DNA of 64,000 nucleotides from Halarsenatibacter silvermanii (lineage in GTDB: Bacteria; Bacillota; Halanaerobiia; Halanaerobiales; Halarsenatibacteraceae). The stretch is from the NCBI RefSeq assembly GCF_900103135.1, contig NZ_FNGO01000014.1:1-64000 (forward strand), given 5' to 3'. The position numbers and the translations under genes are program-made. The stretch's first letter is position 1; the number at the start of each line of letters is the position of its first letter. Under the pieces are notes generated by a model, which saw nothing but the letters and a program-made list of their open reading frames with translations, was not told the origin of the DNA and did no database searches. Below, piece after piece: positions 53,235 through 62,335 of the stretch.

Positions 53235-54407
53235 TTAATAAGCATTTTCGAAGATCTCAATTATATCCTCTTTATCACCTTTGCGCGGATTGGTGCCAGC
53301 ATTGCCATCCTCCAGGGCCAGTTCAGCCATTTCTGAAAAGTCCTGATGCTTAACATCATATTCCGATTCACTTAGACTGGTGGGAATACCTATATCTTCA
53401 GAAAGCTGTCTTATAGCATCCAGACCCGCTTCAGCAGCTTCACGCTGGGAGAGAGTTTCGGTTCTGACTCCAAATATCTCAGCTATCCGGGCAAATCTAT
53501 CAATTTTTGCTCCCAGATTGAACTCTTCCACGTAGGGCAAAAGAATAGCGTTGGCGATTCCGTGGGGCATATCATAAAATCCGCCCAGCTGATGAGCCAT
53601 GGCATGAACATAACCGAGACCACCGTTGTTAAAAGCAAAGCCTGAAAGTACCGAGGCTTCGGCCATTCTTGTTCTGGCCTGCAGATCATCGCCGTTATAA
53701 ACGGCAGTTCTCAAATTATCAGCTATCAGCTCCATCGATTTCACAGCTGCAGTGTCGGTAAAGGAATTGGCTCCGGTCGATACATATGTCTCCAGAGCAT
53801 GAGTTAAAGCATCCATTCCCGTCGCAGCGGTAAGTGCAGGAGGTTTGCCCAGCATCAATTCGGGGTCATTAATAGAAACTTCCGGCACGTTGCGCCAGCT
53901 TACGATGACAAATTTTACATGGGGATCCTGTGAGGTGTCAGTTATAACGGCATGTCGGGTTACCTCGCTGGCCGTGCCGGCGGTGGTATTGACGCTTATG
54001 ATAGGAGGAGTTTCATTTTCCAGCATCTCGATGCCGGCATAATCTTCATAAAGATCACCATCATGGCTCACAGCTACCCCTATTGCTTTACCGCAGTCAT
54101 GAGGACTGCCTCCTCCTACGGTGACTATTAGATCGCAATCCTCCTGCTGATAAATTTCTTTCCCCTCAGCAACATTTTTGTCTTTGGGGTTGGGCTCGAC
54201 TCCGGAGAAAACGCTTACTTCCAGTCCGGCTTCTTCCAGATTTTTCTGAACTTTATCAACAGGTCCTGATTCCATATTGAATAGGAAATCATCGGTCACC
54301 AGCAGCACCTTTTTAGCTTCCAGCATCCTGGCTCTTTCACCCACAACTTCTACACTGCCCGGCCCGACAAAGTTGACACTCGGCAAAAGATAATCAAAAA
54401 ACTCCAT
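53235..54407 (-). CDS. Iron-containing alcohol dehydrogenase (first copy)
   Basis: A 390-residue group III alcohol dehydrogenase when started at ATG 54407 (AAGGTGG about 10 bases upstream); an extension to 54446 is less likely. Motifs are VTVGGGSPHDCGKAIG (nucleotide), TTAGTASEVTRHAVI, TGMDALTHALETY and VHAMAHQLGGFYDMPHG (iron). It resembles methanol/1,3-propanediol/ethanol dehydrogenase types. It is clearly diverged from the second copy, so the two probably differ in substrate or cofactor. The leader contains a 14-bp tandem repeat. Confidence 0.92.
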   Translation of the reverse strand: MEFFDYLLPSVNFVGPGSVEVVGERARMLEAKKVLLVTDDFLFNMESGPVDKVQKNLEEAGLEVSVFSGVEPNPKDKNVAEGKEIYQQEDCDLIVTVGGGSPHDCGKAIGVAVSHDGDLYEDYAGIEMLENETPPIISVNTTAGTASEVTRHAVITDTSQDPHVKFVIVSWRNVPEVSINDPELMLGKPPALTAATGMDALTHALETYVSTGANSFTDTAAVKSMELIADNLRTAVYNGDDLQARTRMAEASVLSGFAFNNGGLGYVHAMAHQLGGFYDMPHGIANAILLPYVEEFNLGAKIDRFARIAEIFGVRTETLSQREAAEAGLDAIRQLSEDIGIPTSLSESEYDVKHQDFSEMAELALEDGNAGTNPRKGDKEDIIEIFENAY

Positions 54408-54434
54408 GAGTAAATACCACCTTTCAATTATGTG

Positions 54435-54462
54435 TTTGCTGACCAATATTTGCTGACCAATA
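54435..54462 (-). repeat. 14-bp perfect tandem repeat in ADH leader
   Basis: Two adjoining copies of TTTGCTGACCAATA (54435-54448, 54449-54462; minus-strand core TTGGTCAGCAAA). It sits 28 bases upstream of the first ADH start and may be an operator. Confidence 0.8.
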
Positions 54463-54545
54463 AATGACCTAATAAGGGTTTCTGTCCTGAGTTTTCAAAT
54501 TTCCGATTTCCCTGACTTAGTGCATTTTATCTGCCGGTTTCCGGG

Positions 54546-54791
54546 TTAAATACCTCCAGAAACGACCGGCAAAATTTTGATGCTATCGCCTTCTTCCACC
54601 TTTGAATTGGGACTTTTTTCCCGGCCATTTACAAGAATCAGATTGATTTCATCCTCGGGAATATTTAACTCTTCTATAACTTCGTTCAAAATTATCTCGT
54701 CGGATTCTTCAGATTCTATTATCTGCATCTTATTTTTTTCTTCAGGATAGTATTTAAGGTTTCCCAAAAGCTTGACCTCAATTCTGGCCAT
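54546..54791 (-). CDS. MoaD/ThiS-like beta-grasp protein
   Basis: An 81-residue ubiquitin-fold protein (IEVKLLGNLKYYPEE start, LVNGREKSPNSKVEEGDSI, ILPVVSGGI end). Sulfur carriers end in Gly-Gly; here one Ile follows, so the tail would need trimming or it is not a carrier. MoaD-like genes commonly accompany tungsten AOR genes, where they are thought to help build the pterin cofactor. It is 23 bases after the CoA-transferase gene, inside the operon. Confidence 0.8.
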   Translation of the reverse strand: MARIEVKLLGNLKYYPEEKNKMQIIESEESDEIILNEVIEELNIPEDEINLILVNGREKSPNSKVEEGDSIKILPVVSGGI

Positions 54792-54814
54792 ATAAATTCA
54801 CCTCGGCAGCAGAT

Positions 54815-56032
54815 TTATTTTGGCTCATTGAGCACCTCATTTTCTTTTAATTTTTCTACTTCCTGCTGACTGTAATCCAGAAGTTCAGTTAACACTTCTT
54901 CATTATGCTCTCCCAGCTTGGGCGCATGTGTTTCAACTTCACCCGGAGTTTTTGAAAGTTTGAAAGGAGAACCGGTGACCTCGACTTTACCCAGATCGGG
55001 CTGTTCCACTTCTTCAATCATATTGCGATAATTTATATTATCGTCATCTACCACATCATCTATTCTGTTCAGCGGCGAATAGGGCAAGCCGGATTCTTCA
55101 AATATTTCTATCCATTCCTCGGTTGTTTTTGTCTTCATAACTTCTTCCAGTCTGGAAACCAGTTCATCGAGATTTTCACAGCGCAGTCGATTATCTTTGA
55201 ACTTAGGATGATCCACCAGTTCTTCTTTGCCTATGGCTTCACAGAACTTTTCCCAGAGCCCATCGTTACCTATAGGAGTGATTATATAATCATCTTTGGT
55301 GGGAAAGCTCTGGAAGGGAGCTATATTGGGGTGGGCGGTGCCAAGAGGCTCGGGAACTTCTCCTTTTATAGTATAGCGGGAAATTGCATTTTCAAGTATC
55401 GAAACCAGACCATCGACCATAGATATGTCGACATGCTGTCCCTCTCCAGTTTTTTCACGATGCCAGAGAGCCGACAGTATTCCGATGGCAGCCTGGTGAC
55501 CGGCTACAATATCACCTACTGAAGTTCCAACCCGGCAGGGCGGCCCGCCTTTTGGTCCTGTAATGCTCATTAGTCCGCTGTAAGCCTGAGCCACCATATC
55601 GTAGGCCGGTTTGGTGGCATACTCGGGCAGAGCATCATGGCCAAAACCGCATATGGAGCAGTATATTATATCCGATTTAATCTCTTTAATCTCCTCATAG
55701 GAAAACCCCAGTTTTTTCATCGTGTTGGGCCGGAAATTCTCAACGACCACATCTGCGCCGGCGATCAATTTCCGCAGAATCTCCTTGCCCTCTTCAGTTT
55801 TCAAATTTATCGAGGTGCTCTTTTTATTGCGATTTAAGCTCACAAAATAACCGCTCTGCTCGTCTCCTTTTTCGTCCGGCTCGAAAAAAGGACCGAACTC
55901 CCGCGAGTCGTCGCCGGAAGGGGGTTCAATTTTGATAACTTCTGCCCCCATATCTGCCAGCATCATCGTGCAGAATGGGGCGGCCAGAACATGACTTAAG
56001 TCGATCACTCTGATATCATCTAAAGCTTTCAT
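54815..56032 (-). CDS. Family III (CaiB/BaiF) CoA-transferase
   Basis: A 405-residue CoA-transferase, moving CoA between acids via a glutamyl/aspartyl anhydride. The N-terminal IRVIDLSHVLAAPFCTMMLADMGAEVIKIEPP-like region (residues 7-38) is typical, and the catalytic Asp is expected in the region of residues 160-180 (VGTSVGDIVAG). It could activate the acid made by the AOR, with acetyl- or succinyl-CoA as donor. It lies between the decarboxylase beta-subunit and MoaD-like genes. Confidence 0.9.
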   Translation of the reverse strand: MKALDDIRVIDLSHVLAAPFCTMMLADMGAEVIKIEPPSGDDSREFGPFFEPDEKGDEQSGYFVSLNRNKKSTSINLKTEEGKEILRKLIAGADVVVENFRPNTMKKLGFSYEEIKEIKSDIIYCSICGFGHDALPEYATKPAYDMVAQAYSGLMSITGPKGGPPCRVGTSVGDIVAGHQAAIGILSALWHREKTGEGQHVDISMVDGLVSILENAISRYTIKGEVPEPLGTAHPNIAPFQSFPTKDDYIITPIGNDGLWEKFCEAIGKEELVDHPKFKDNRLRCENLDELVSRLEEVMKTKTTEEWIEIFEESGLPYSPLNRIDDVVDDDNINYRNMIEEVEQPDLGKVEVTGSPFKLSKTPGEVETHAPKLGEHNEEVLTELLDYSQQEVEKLKENEVLNEPK

Positions 56033-56151
56033 GGATTATCCAAACCCCTTTTCTTAATGGTTTTCTTTTTCACAACTTTTTCTCTAACTTCACAACTTCT
56101 TATCTAACTTTCGATATCGAGATCGAAATTCAGCAGATCAACGGTTCAGAT

Positions 56152-57282
56152 TCATCCGAAGATCGAAAGCATTACACCTGCCGCCACGGCAGAACCTATC
56201 ACTCCAGCCACATTAGGGCCCATAGCATGCATCAACAAAAAGTTAGAGGAGTTCTCTTCCTGTCCCACTTTTTGTACTACTCTGGCAGCCATAGGCACGG
56301 CCGATACTCCCGCCGCTCCTATCATGGGATTTATTTTGGCATCACTTAAAAAGTTGAATAATTTGCCCAAAAAGAGACCTGTGGCGGTACCGAAAGAAAA
56401 AGCCAGAACTCCTAAAAGCAAAATCGCCAGGGTATCTGTTCTCAAAAATACATCTGCAGCAGCGCTGGCGCCAACCCCCAGACCCAGAAAGATCGTCACA
56501 ATGTTTATGAGGGCATTCTCAGCCACTTCGCTCAGTCTATCGACCACGCAGGCCTCCTTGAATAGATTGCCCAGCATGATCATACCCACCAGGGGAGCTG
56601 CATCGGGAACGAGCAAAACTACCACCAGTGATACAGCGATGGGAAAAATTATCTTTTCCCGCTGTGATACCGGACGCAGCTGTTCCATCTCGATCTTTCT
56701 CTCTTCTGCACTGGTAAATAACTTTATTATGGGCGGCTGTATTATGGGCACCAGGGCCATATAAGCATATGCGGCCAGGGCGATTGCCCCCAGATAATCA
56801 GGAGCGAGCAGAGAAGAGATGTAGATTGCAGTAGGACCATCTGCTCCTCCGATAATTCCTATAGAAGCTGCTTCCGGACCGGTGAATCCGAGCAGGATAG
56901 AGCCGATAAATGTGAGAAAAATGCCGAACTGAGCAGCCGCTCCCAGAAGCGCGCTTTTGGGGTTGGCCAGCATAGGGCCAAAATCCGTCATCGCTCCGAT
57001 GCCCAAAAATATCAGCGGAGGAAAAATCCCCAGATCCAGTCCGTAATAGAAATACTGGAACAGTCCGGCCGGATCATCTGCAGCTGCTTCTTCCATCAGC
57101 CCTGTCAGGGGCAGGTTCACCATCATCATGCCAAAACCTATAGGCAGCAGCAGAAGAGGTTCGTACTCCTTGACAATCCCCAGGTAAATCAAAACCAGGG
57201 CGATCACTATCATAATAATCTCGCGCGGGCCCAGCACTACCAGGCCTGAGCTGACTAAAAAATCGATAAAAGCCTCTGTCAC
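56152..57282 (-). CDS. Na+-translocating decarboxylase beta subunit
   Basis: A 376-residue polytopic membrane protein that decarboxylates carboxybiotin and moves Na+ outward. The conserved [15 protein letters not shown] (about residues 143-157) holds the Asp essential for Na+ coupling, and the late [18 protein letters not shown] (about 316-333) is the second conserved segment. This subunit is common to oxaloacetate, methylmalonyl-CoA, glutaconyl-CoA and malonate decarboxylases, so it does not itself identify the substrate. Confidence 0.95.
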   Translation of the reverse strand: MTEAFIDFLVSSGLVVLGPREIIMIVIALVLIYLGIVKEYEPLLLLPIGFGMMMVNLPLTGLMEEAAADDPAGLFQYFYYGLDLGIFPPLIFLGIGAMTDFGPMLANPKSALLGAAAQFGIFLTFIGSILLGFTGPEAASIGIIGGADGPTAIYISSLLAPDYLGAIALAAYAYMALVPIIQPPIIKLFTSAEERKIEMEQLRPVSQREKIIFPIAVSLVVVLLVPDAAPLVGMIMLGNLFKEACVVDRLSEVAENALINIVTIFLGLGVGASAAADVFLRTDTLAILLLGVLAFSFGTATGLFLGKLFNFLSDAKINPMIGAAGVSAVPMAARVVQKVGQEENSSNFLLMHAMGPNVAGVIGSAVAAGVMLSIFG

Positions 57283-57363
57283 TTTTTTCTACCTCCTCAT
57301 CCTGATTTAACAAATCAATCATGAGAACTTCCAGTTATAGCCCGGTCAAAATTGACGCCGGAT

Positions 57364-57810
57364 CTATTCAATGGTCATAACCGGATCGCTGGCATCAACT
57401 GATTGATCTTCGGAAACCAGTATATTCTTAACACTGCCGCCTGTCGGAGCATAGACTTCATTTTCCATCTTCATAGCTTCTAATATCATGATCAGCTCGC
57501 CTTCAGAGACCTCATCCCCCTCGCCAACTTTGAGTTCCAGGACAGTTCCGGCCATAGGAGCTTCTACCTGACCATTGGCTGTTTCGTTTTTGGAAGCTCC
57601 CCCGCCGGTATCTCTTTCTTCATCATTATCCTTAGAAGCCATTTTATTGTCTTTTGCCGCAGTACTGTTGCTGCCGGAATTTTTCTGCGGTGAGCTGTCT
57701 TTTTGAATTTCCGCTGTTTCCCTTGAAGATCCATACTCAGATATTTCTTCTACTTCTATTTCATAAGTTTCACCAGCAACTGTAACTTTAAATCTTTTTT
57801 TAGAGCCCAA
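57364..57810 (-). CDS. Biotin-carrying subunit of Na+ decarboxylase
   Basis: A 148-residue protein with a C-terminal biotinyl domain. The biotinylated Lys is in EAMKMEN (about residues 118-124). A polar linker (Ser, Asn, Lys and Asp rich) separates it from a short N-terminal domain. The best start is TTG at 57810, 7 bases after GGGAGG; the earlier in-frame TTG at 57828 overlaps that site. It is the mobile arm carrying CO2 from the carboxyltransferase to the beta subunit. Confidence 0.92.
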   Translation of the reverse strand: MGSKKRFKVTVAGETYEIEVEEISEYGSSRETAEIQKDSSPQKNSGSNSTAAKDNKMASKDNDEERDTGGGASKNETANGQVEAPMAGTVLELKVGEGDEVSEGELIMILEAMKMENEVYAPTGGSVKNILVSEDQSVDASDPVMTIE

Positions 57811-57872
57811 AAATATCCCTCCCTGCAATAGATTAATTAAATCAGCCTTTTGCGATATTATAATATCTTATA

Positions 57873-58319
57873 TTAATCGATCCTGTTTTCCTGAGCCTGC
57901 TGCATCATCCAGGCTGAGATCGGCTGATTTCCTCTGCTGACACGCAGTATTCTAAAATCTTCTCCTTCTTCCTGATAATAAGAGCGGACTGCAGCCATAA
58001 TAGCTGCCATTATCTCCGGCTTTATCGCACCTGTCTTTTCAGCTCCCCCCGTTTGTTTTTGAGCAGTTTCTTTTTCTTTGGAGGTTTCCTTTTCAGACTT
58101 AGTCGGCTCTTCGGTTCTGTTTTTTGCAGGCTTATCCGACGATTTTGAAGACTCTGCTGCGACTATCTCGATTCCTTTTATCGTCACCAGCAGAAGCAGC
58201 AGTATGCCGAAAACTATCGTCATTCCTAAAATCGCCACCTGACCTCCGGCAAATAACTGATCGAATACGCTCATTTCTGCAAGAGCTTCTGGATCCTGAA
58301 TCAATTCCAGCGGTGACAT
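57873..58319 (-). CDS. OadG-type gamma/delta subunit of Na+ decarboxylase
   Basis: A 148-residue protein with one N-terminal membrane span (about residues 27-50, GGQVAILGMTIVFGILLLLLV), then a charged Lys/Glu-rich linker and a short C-terminal helix ending RVSRGNQPISAWMMQQAQENR. It fits the OadG/MmdD family, which anchors the soluble carboxyltransferase to the membrane beta subunit. It lies 31 bases after the carboxyltransferase gene. Confidence 0.88.
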   Translation of the reverse strand: MSPLELIQDPEALAEMSVFDQLFAGGQVAILGMTIVFGILLLLLVTIKGIEIVAAESSKSSDKPAKNRTEEPTKSEKETSKEKETAQKQTGGAEKTGAIKPEIMAAIMAAVRSYYQEEGEDFRILRVSRGNQPISAWMMQQAQENRID

Positions 58320-58350
58320 CTAAATTACTCCTCCTTTTCTGCCGCCCTCT

Positions 58351-59895
58351 TTAAACAGGAAAGTTTCCGTGTTTTTTGGCAGGTAAACTCTGCTGCTTTT
58401 CCCTTATAGCCTCTAGCGATCTGATCAATTGAGGTCTTGTGTTTTCAGGCTGAATAACATTATCCACATATCCCAGAGAAGCAGCCTGATAGGGGTTGGC
58501 AAAATTATCTCTGAATTCATCTATTTTCTCCTGTCTAATCTCTTCCGGATTATCTGCCTCTTCGATTTCCCGGCGAAAGATTATATTGGCCGCTCCCCGG
58601 GGACCCATGACAGCAATCTCCGCTGTAGGCCAGGCAAAAACATAATCTCCCTCCATGTGTCTGCTGCTCATGGCGATATATGCTCCTCCATAAGCCTTGC
58701 GCAAAATAACATTTAACAGGGGGACTGTCGCTTCGCTGTAAGCATAAAGCAGCTTGGCCCCATGACGGATAACGCCGCCGTGTTCCTGCTCAACTCCCGG
58801 CAGATAGCCCGGTACATCAGTAAAAGAGAGCACCGGTATATTAAAGCTGTCACAAAACCTTATAAATCTGGATCCTTTATCGGCCGAATCGATATCAAGA
58901 CATCCAGCTTTAACCGCCGGCTGGTTCGCCACTATGCCGATGCTGTGTCCTCCCAGGCGGGCAAATCCCACGACAATATTGCGGGCAAAATAGGGCTGGA
59001 CTTCCAGAAATTCTCCCTCATCGACCACCGGTTTGATGACATCCCTGACATCATAGGATTTCTGGGGCTCATCGGGCACAATGCTGCGCAGCTCTTCCTC
59101 CTTTCTGTCCAGAGGATCTCCATTTTCCTCAAAAGGAGGCAGTTCTCGATGATTATCAGGAATATAGCTCAAAAGCCTGCGTATGCGGTCAAAGCATTCT
59201 TCCTCGCTGTCATCCAGAAAATGCGCCACACCGCTGCGTCGATTATGAGCCATTCCTCCCCCCAGTTCTTCGTGGGTTACTTCCTCTCCTGTAACCGATT
59301 TTATTACATCTGGACCGGTCACAAACATCTTGCTGGTGCCGTCAACCATAAAAACAAAATCGGTAAGAGCCGGTGAATAAACCGTGCCGCCGGCGCAGGG
59401 CCCCAAAATTGCGGAAAGCTGAGGTATCACTCCGGAGTTGATAGAATTTCGATAGAAGATATTTCCATAACCCGAAAGAGAAGCAACTCCCTCCTGTATT
59501 CTGGCACCGCCGGATTCATTCAACCCTATCACAGGCGATCCGGCTTTGGCGGCTTCGTCCATAATCTTACAGATTTTTTCAGCATGCATCTCTCCCAGCG
59601 AACCGCCCATAGCTGTAAAATCCTGGGCGAAAATATAGACATTCCGTCCTGAAATCGTTCCTCTTCCAGTCACGACTCCCTCTCCGGGTATTTCTTTTTC
59701 GTCCATACCCAGCTGCTGGGTTCTGTGCTCGACAAAGGTACCTATCTCCTGAAAACTGCCTTCATCCAGCAGCATATCTATTCTTTCACGAGCCGTATAC
59801 TTGCCGCGCTCGTGCTGTTTGGCTATCTTCTCTTCTCCGCCGCCCTGTCTAATTTTTTCTTTCTTTTTTTTCAGCTGTTCTATCTTTTCATCCAT
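58351..59895 (-). CDS. mmdA: Carboxyltransferase subunit, methylmalonyl-CoA decarboxylase type
   Basis: A 514-residue acyl-CoA carboxyltransferase with two crotonase-like halves. The N half has oxyanion loops in SGGARIQEG and AGGTVYSPALTDF; the C half has TDVPGYLPGVEQEHGGVIRHGAKLL-type segments and YGGAYIAMSSRHM. Length and motifs match MmdA (about 510) and propionyl-CoA carboxylase beta rather than GcdA (about 580). It moves the carboxyl group from an acyl-CoA, most likely (S)-methylmalonyl-CoA, to biotin. Start ATG with upstream AAGGGTGA. Confidence 0.9.
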   Translation of the reverse strand: MDEKIEQLKKKKEKIRQGGGEEKIAKQHERGKYTARERIDMLLDEGSFQEIGTFVEHRTQQLGMDEKEIPGEGVVTGRGTISGRNVYIFAQDFTAMGGSLGEMHAEKICKIMDEAAKAGSPVIGLNESGGARIQEGVASLSGYGNIFYRNSINSGVIPQLSAILGPCAGGTVYSPALTDFVFMVDGTSKMFVTGPDVIKSVTGEEVTHEELGGGMAHNRRSGVAHFLDDSEEECFDRIRRLLSYIPDNHRELPPFEENGDPLDRKEEELRSIVPDEPQKSYDVRDVIKPVVDEGEFLEVQPYFARNIVVGFARLGGHSIGIVANQPAVKAGCLDIDSADKGSRFIRFCDSFNIPVLSFTDVPGYLPGVEQEHGGVIRHGAKLLYAYSEATVPLLNVILRKAYGGAYIAMSSRHMEGDYVFAWPTAEIAVMGPRGAANIIFRREIEEADNPEEIRQEKIDEFRDNFANPYQAASLGYVDNVIQPENTRPQLIRSLEAIREKQQSLPAKKHGNFPV

Positions 59896-59953
59896 ATTTT
59901 CAAATCACCCTTACTTTATAATACTCTGGCAGAATGCTCTTCTATAAATAAGT

Positions 59954-60043
59954 GCACACCCCTGCCTTTCGCCGCCTGCTTATGCTGTCGATTTGGGAGG
60001 TTGTATGCATTGAAAGACAGTCTGAACTAAGGCAGGGATATGC
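59954..60043. other. Long-stem structured element between AOR and mmdA genes
   Basis: Arms 59954-59968 and 60029-60043 pair over 15 continuous positions (two G-T pairs), enclosing about 60 bases. An inner CTGTC/GACAG pairing is possible. On the minus strand it lies in the AOR-mmdA gap, 41 bases after the AOR stop. On the plus strand a TATAAT at 59917-59922 precedes it, so an antisense RNA is also conceivable. Confidence 0.5.
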
Positions 60044-60083
60044 GGTTGATCACTCAGAGTTAGGCCTTTCAGTTCAGCTCTTT

Positions 60084-61940
60084 TTATTCAGCCAGATATT
60101 CCAGGCCGAGGCTTTCCAGTTTTTCTTTTTCGGGAATGCCTTCCTGGCTCCAGCCCCGCTCTTTGTAATAATCATTGAGAATTCTACCCAGATGAGGCAG
60201 GTTGCCTCCCGATCTGCCCGTCTCTCTATCATGACTTAAAAGACGGGGAGCCAGCTGATCATCCTTGCGGGAGATTCCCTGCTTGACATTGTACATTCTC
60301 TTCATATTATGCAGCCTCTCACCGGTTTCAAAAATATCATCCACATCAAAATCCCAGCCGGTTACCAGGTTGACCCAATCTGTAAAGTCTTCGGTGGTTA
60401 CTTCGCCCTGTATCAGGAATTTACACAGACCTAAAGCGTTAAAGAGATTCATGAAATTCTGTATAACTGCTGTCAGCTCTCCTTTGTTTTCGTGGTGATG
60501 AGGATCGATTTCTTTTTCAAAGCCGAAGTTTTCCGGGGGATAGGTGCCCGATTCTGCAAAATAACTGAGAGCTTCCAGGTGACAGGCACCTCTGTTGGCA
60601 GTGGCGTAATTCCCGGCCATGCTGGTAAAGGCCCTGGGATCATGGAATGCATAGGAAAGCCCCTTGGTGTGAACGGCAAACTCCTCTGCTATGCCGCCCA
60701 ATTCTTCAGCAGCTCTTTTGACACCTTTGGCCAGTACATCACCTATATCCTCTCTGGCCGCAATTTTCTCTATCAATTCCAGAACTGCCTCTCCATCTCC
60801 CCAGTCAAGTTTAAGACCTCCGGTATCCTCTTCAGTTATCAACCCTTTTTGGAAGCTTTCGATGGCCATAGCTACTGCATTGCCGGTTGAAATAGTATCC
60901 AGTCCATATCTGTTGCAGAGATCGTTGGCTGCGCATAGATATTCCGGATCGTCATTTAGTACCATGGAGCCGAAGGCAGCACAGGTCTCGTATTCAGGTC
61001 CATGACCTTCCTCGCCTTCATAAGGACCAACTCTAACTTCTACATCCTTGCCGCAGCGGATCGGACAGGCATAACAGGAATAATGACCGGTTACCAAACC
61101 AGTTTCATCCAGATTCTGACCGGAAATTTTCTCAGCACCTTCTACCCAGCTGCCCAGAGTCCAGTTCTTTATGGGTAGGTCGCCATTTGCCTCAACGCCC
61201 ATAACACCACCGGCTGTGCCAAAATTGGTCAGGCCTTCAGCTTTATCCTGAAGCTCAGGAATGAACTGCTTTAAATGATCGTTCAGGCCATCTTTATCAT
61301 ATAGTGTCGGCTTTTTATCTCCAGTAACAGCTACAGCTTTGACATTTTTTGAGCCCATCAAAGCCCCCATACCGCAGCGTCCTGCCGCCCGGGTTTCCCT
61401 GCCGCCGATCATAATTCCGGCTATCAAAGCCTGATTTTCACCGGCCGGACCCAGACTGGCAACCTCAAATTCTTTTCCGTTTTCCTCTTTAATTTTCTTC
61501 TCAGTAGCGTACACATCTTCTCCCCAGAGATCTTCAGCGTTTTTGATCTCGACTTCATCTTCATCGATCAGCAGGCTTACCGGATTAGAAGCTTTGCCGG
61601 TTAGTATCAGACCATCGTAGCCTGTTTTCTTCAGCTGGGAACCAAAAAATCCACCAACAGTAGATTCGGCCCATATTCCTGTCAGAGGAGATTTGCCCAC
61701 CACAGAAACTTTGCAGGCCGTGGGGACTCTGGTGCCGGTCAGCATGCCTGCCATAAACATCAGAGGAACTTCCTCTGATAGTGGCGACAGATCAGGATCA
61801 AATTCAGTATTCAAAATCCAGCCGGCCAGTCCGCTGCCGGCAAAATATTTTTTATAATTTTCCTCAGCGATTTCGATCTCTTCCTGTGTCTCTTCACTCA
61901 GATCAATTTTGAGAACTTTACCGTGGTAACCGTTGCTCAT
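60084..61940 (-). CDS. Aldehyde:ferredoxin oxidoreductase (tungsten-type)
   Basis: A 618-residue AOR-family enzyme oxidising aldehydes to acids with ferredoxin. The N-terminal domain begins NGYHGKVLKIDLSEET and holds the pterin-binding GRCGMGALMGSKNVKA region. The [4Fe-4S] ligands are in SCYACPIRCGKD (CxxCxxxC), with a fourth Cys in LGLCKF near residue 510. Start ATG 61940 has GGAGGG 8 bases upstream; an extension to 62033 would run through the sigma-54 promoter and is rejected. First gene of the presumed operon. Confidence 0.94.
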   Translation of the reverse strand: MSNGYHGKVLKIDLSEETQEEIEIAEENYKKYFAGSGLAGWILNTEFDPDLSPLSEEVPLMFMAGMLTGTRVPTACKVSVVGKSPLTGIWAESTVGGFFGSQLKKTGYDGLILTGKASNPVSLLIDEDEVEIKNAEDLWGEDVYATEKKIKEENGKEFEVASLGPAGENQALIAGIMIGGRETRAAGRCGMGALMGSKNVKAVAVTGDKKPTLYDKDGLNDHLKQFIPELQDKAEGLTNFGTAGGVMGVEANGDLPIKNWTLGSWVEGAEKISGQNLDETGLVTGHYSCYACPIRCGKDVEVRVGPYEGEEGHGPEYETCAAFGSMVLNDDPEYLCAANDLCNRYGLDTISTGNAVAMAIESFQKGLITEEDTGGLKLDWGDGEAVLELIEKIAAREDIGDVLAKGVKRAAEELGGIAEEFAVHTKGLSYAFHDPRAFTSMAGNYATANRGACHLEALSYFAESGTYPPENFGFEKEIDPHHHENKGELTAVIQNFMNLFNALGLCKFLIQGEVTTEDFTDWVNLVTGWDFDVDDIFETGERLHNMKRMYNVKQGISRKDDQLAPRLLSHDRETGRSGGNLPHLGRILNDYYKERGWSQEGIPEKEKLESLGLEYLAE

Positions 61941-62006
61941 TTGAATAACCCTCCTGTTGATTATCAGTGATATTGCTTTTGTATGCATGTATCCACCCAA
62001 TATATA

Positions 62007-62022
62007 TGCATTTTTCGTTCCA
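62007..62022 (-). promoter_or_regulatory. Sigma-54 (-24/-12) promoter candidate for AOR operon
   Basis: On the minus strand TGGAACGAAAAATGCA matches the consensus TGGCACGnnnnTTGCA at all but two defined positions. The key GG and GC are separated by exactly 10 bases. It lies about 67 bases upstream of the AOR start, next to a sigma-54 activator gene. Confidence 0.65.
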
Positions 62023-62070
62023 GAATTGCCCAAAATCGAAAATTAATTTTCAAAAACGCGGCAAATCGTC

Positions 62071-62083
62071 CTGGCTCAGCCAG
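62071..62083. promoter_or_regulatory. Palindrome, possible activator site
   Basis: CTGGCTCAGCCAG, a perfect 6-1-6 inverted repeat, lies about 50 bases upstream of the -24 element. Fis-type activators often bind such repeats. Confidence 0.4.
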
Positions 62084-62243
62084 TTACAGGAATCTTGATC
62101 TGTTGATCTTGCCCTAAAAAAATCGGAACAGATAATTTTAAATCGTCATCGTACATGTTTATATGCATAAATTTATGTGCAGCCGGTGCCTTTGTGTTGG
62201 TTTTGATGTGCAGAGATGATGTGGATAAGATCCAGATAGTAAA

Positions 62244-62263
62244 CCCCCCCGCATAACGGAGGG
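62244..62263 (-). terminator. Terminator after sigma-54 activator gene
   Basis: On the minus strand CCCTCCG and CGGGGGG (one T-G pair) enclose TTATG, followed by GTTTACTATC. The tail is weak. It separates the activator gene from the AOR promoter region. Confidence 0.55.
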
Positions 62264-62293
62264 AAATATAAGATAAAATCAGGTATGACATTT

Positions 62294-62325
62294 TTTGAAA
62301 GACTTTATATTTGAAAGACTTTATA
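62294..62325. repeat. 16-bp perfect tandem repeat
   Basis: TTTGAAAGACTTTATA twice in succession (62294-62309, 62310-62325), just after the activator stop codon. Confidence 0.85.
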
Positions 62326-62335
62326 GCTGTTATAA

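Noticed and set aside
58762-59376. 204-codon plus-strand frame opposite mmdA
   Set aside because: Antisense to intact carboxyltransferase, no motif.
59954-60043. 6S RNA at the long-stem element
   Set aside because: Length and long closing stem suggested it, but the central bubble and convincing promoter/terminator were not found.
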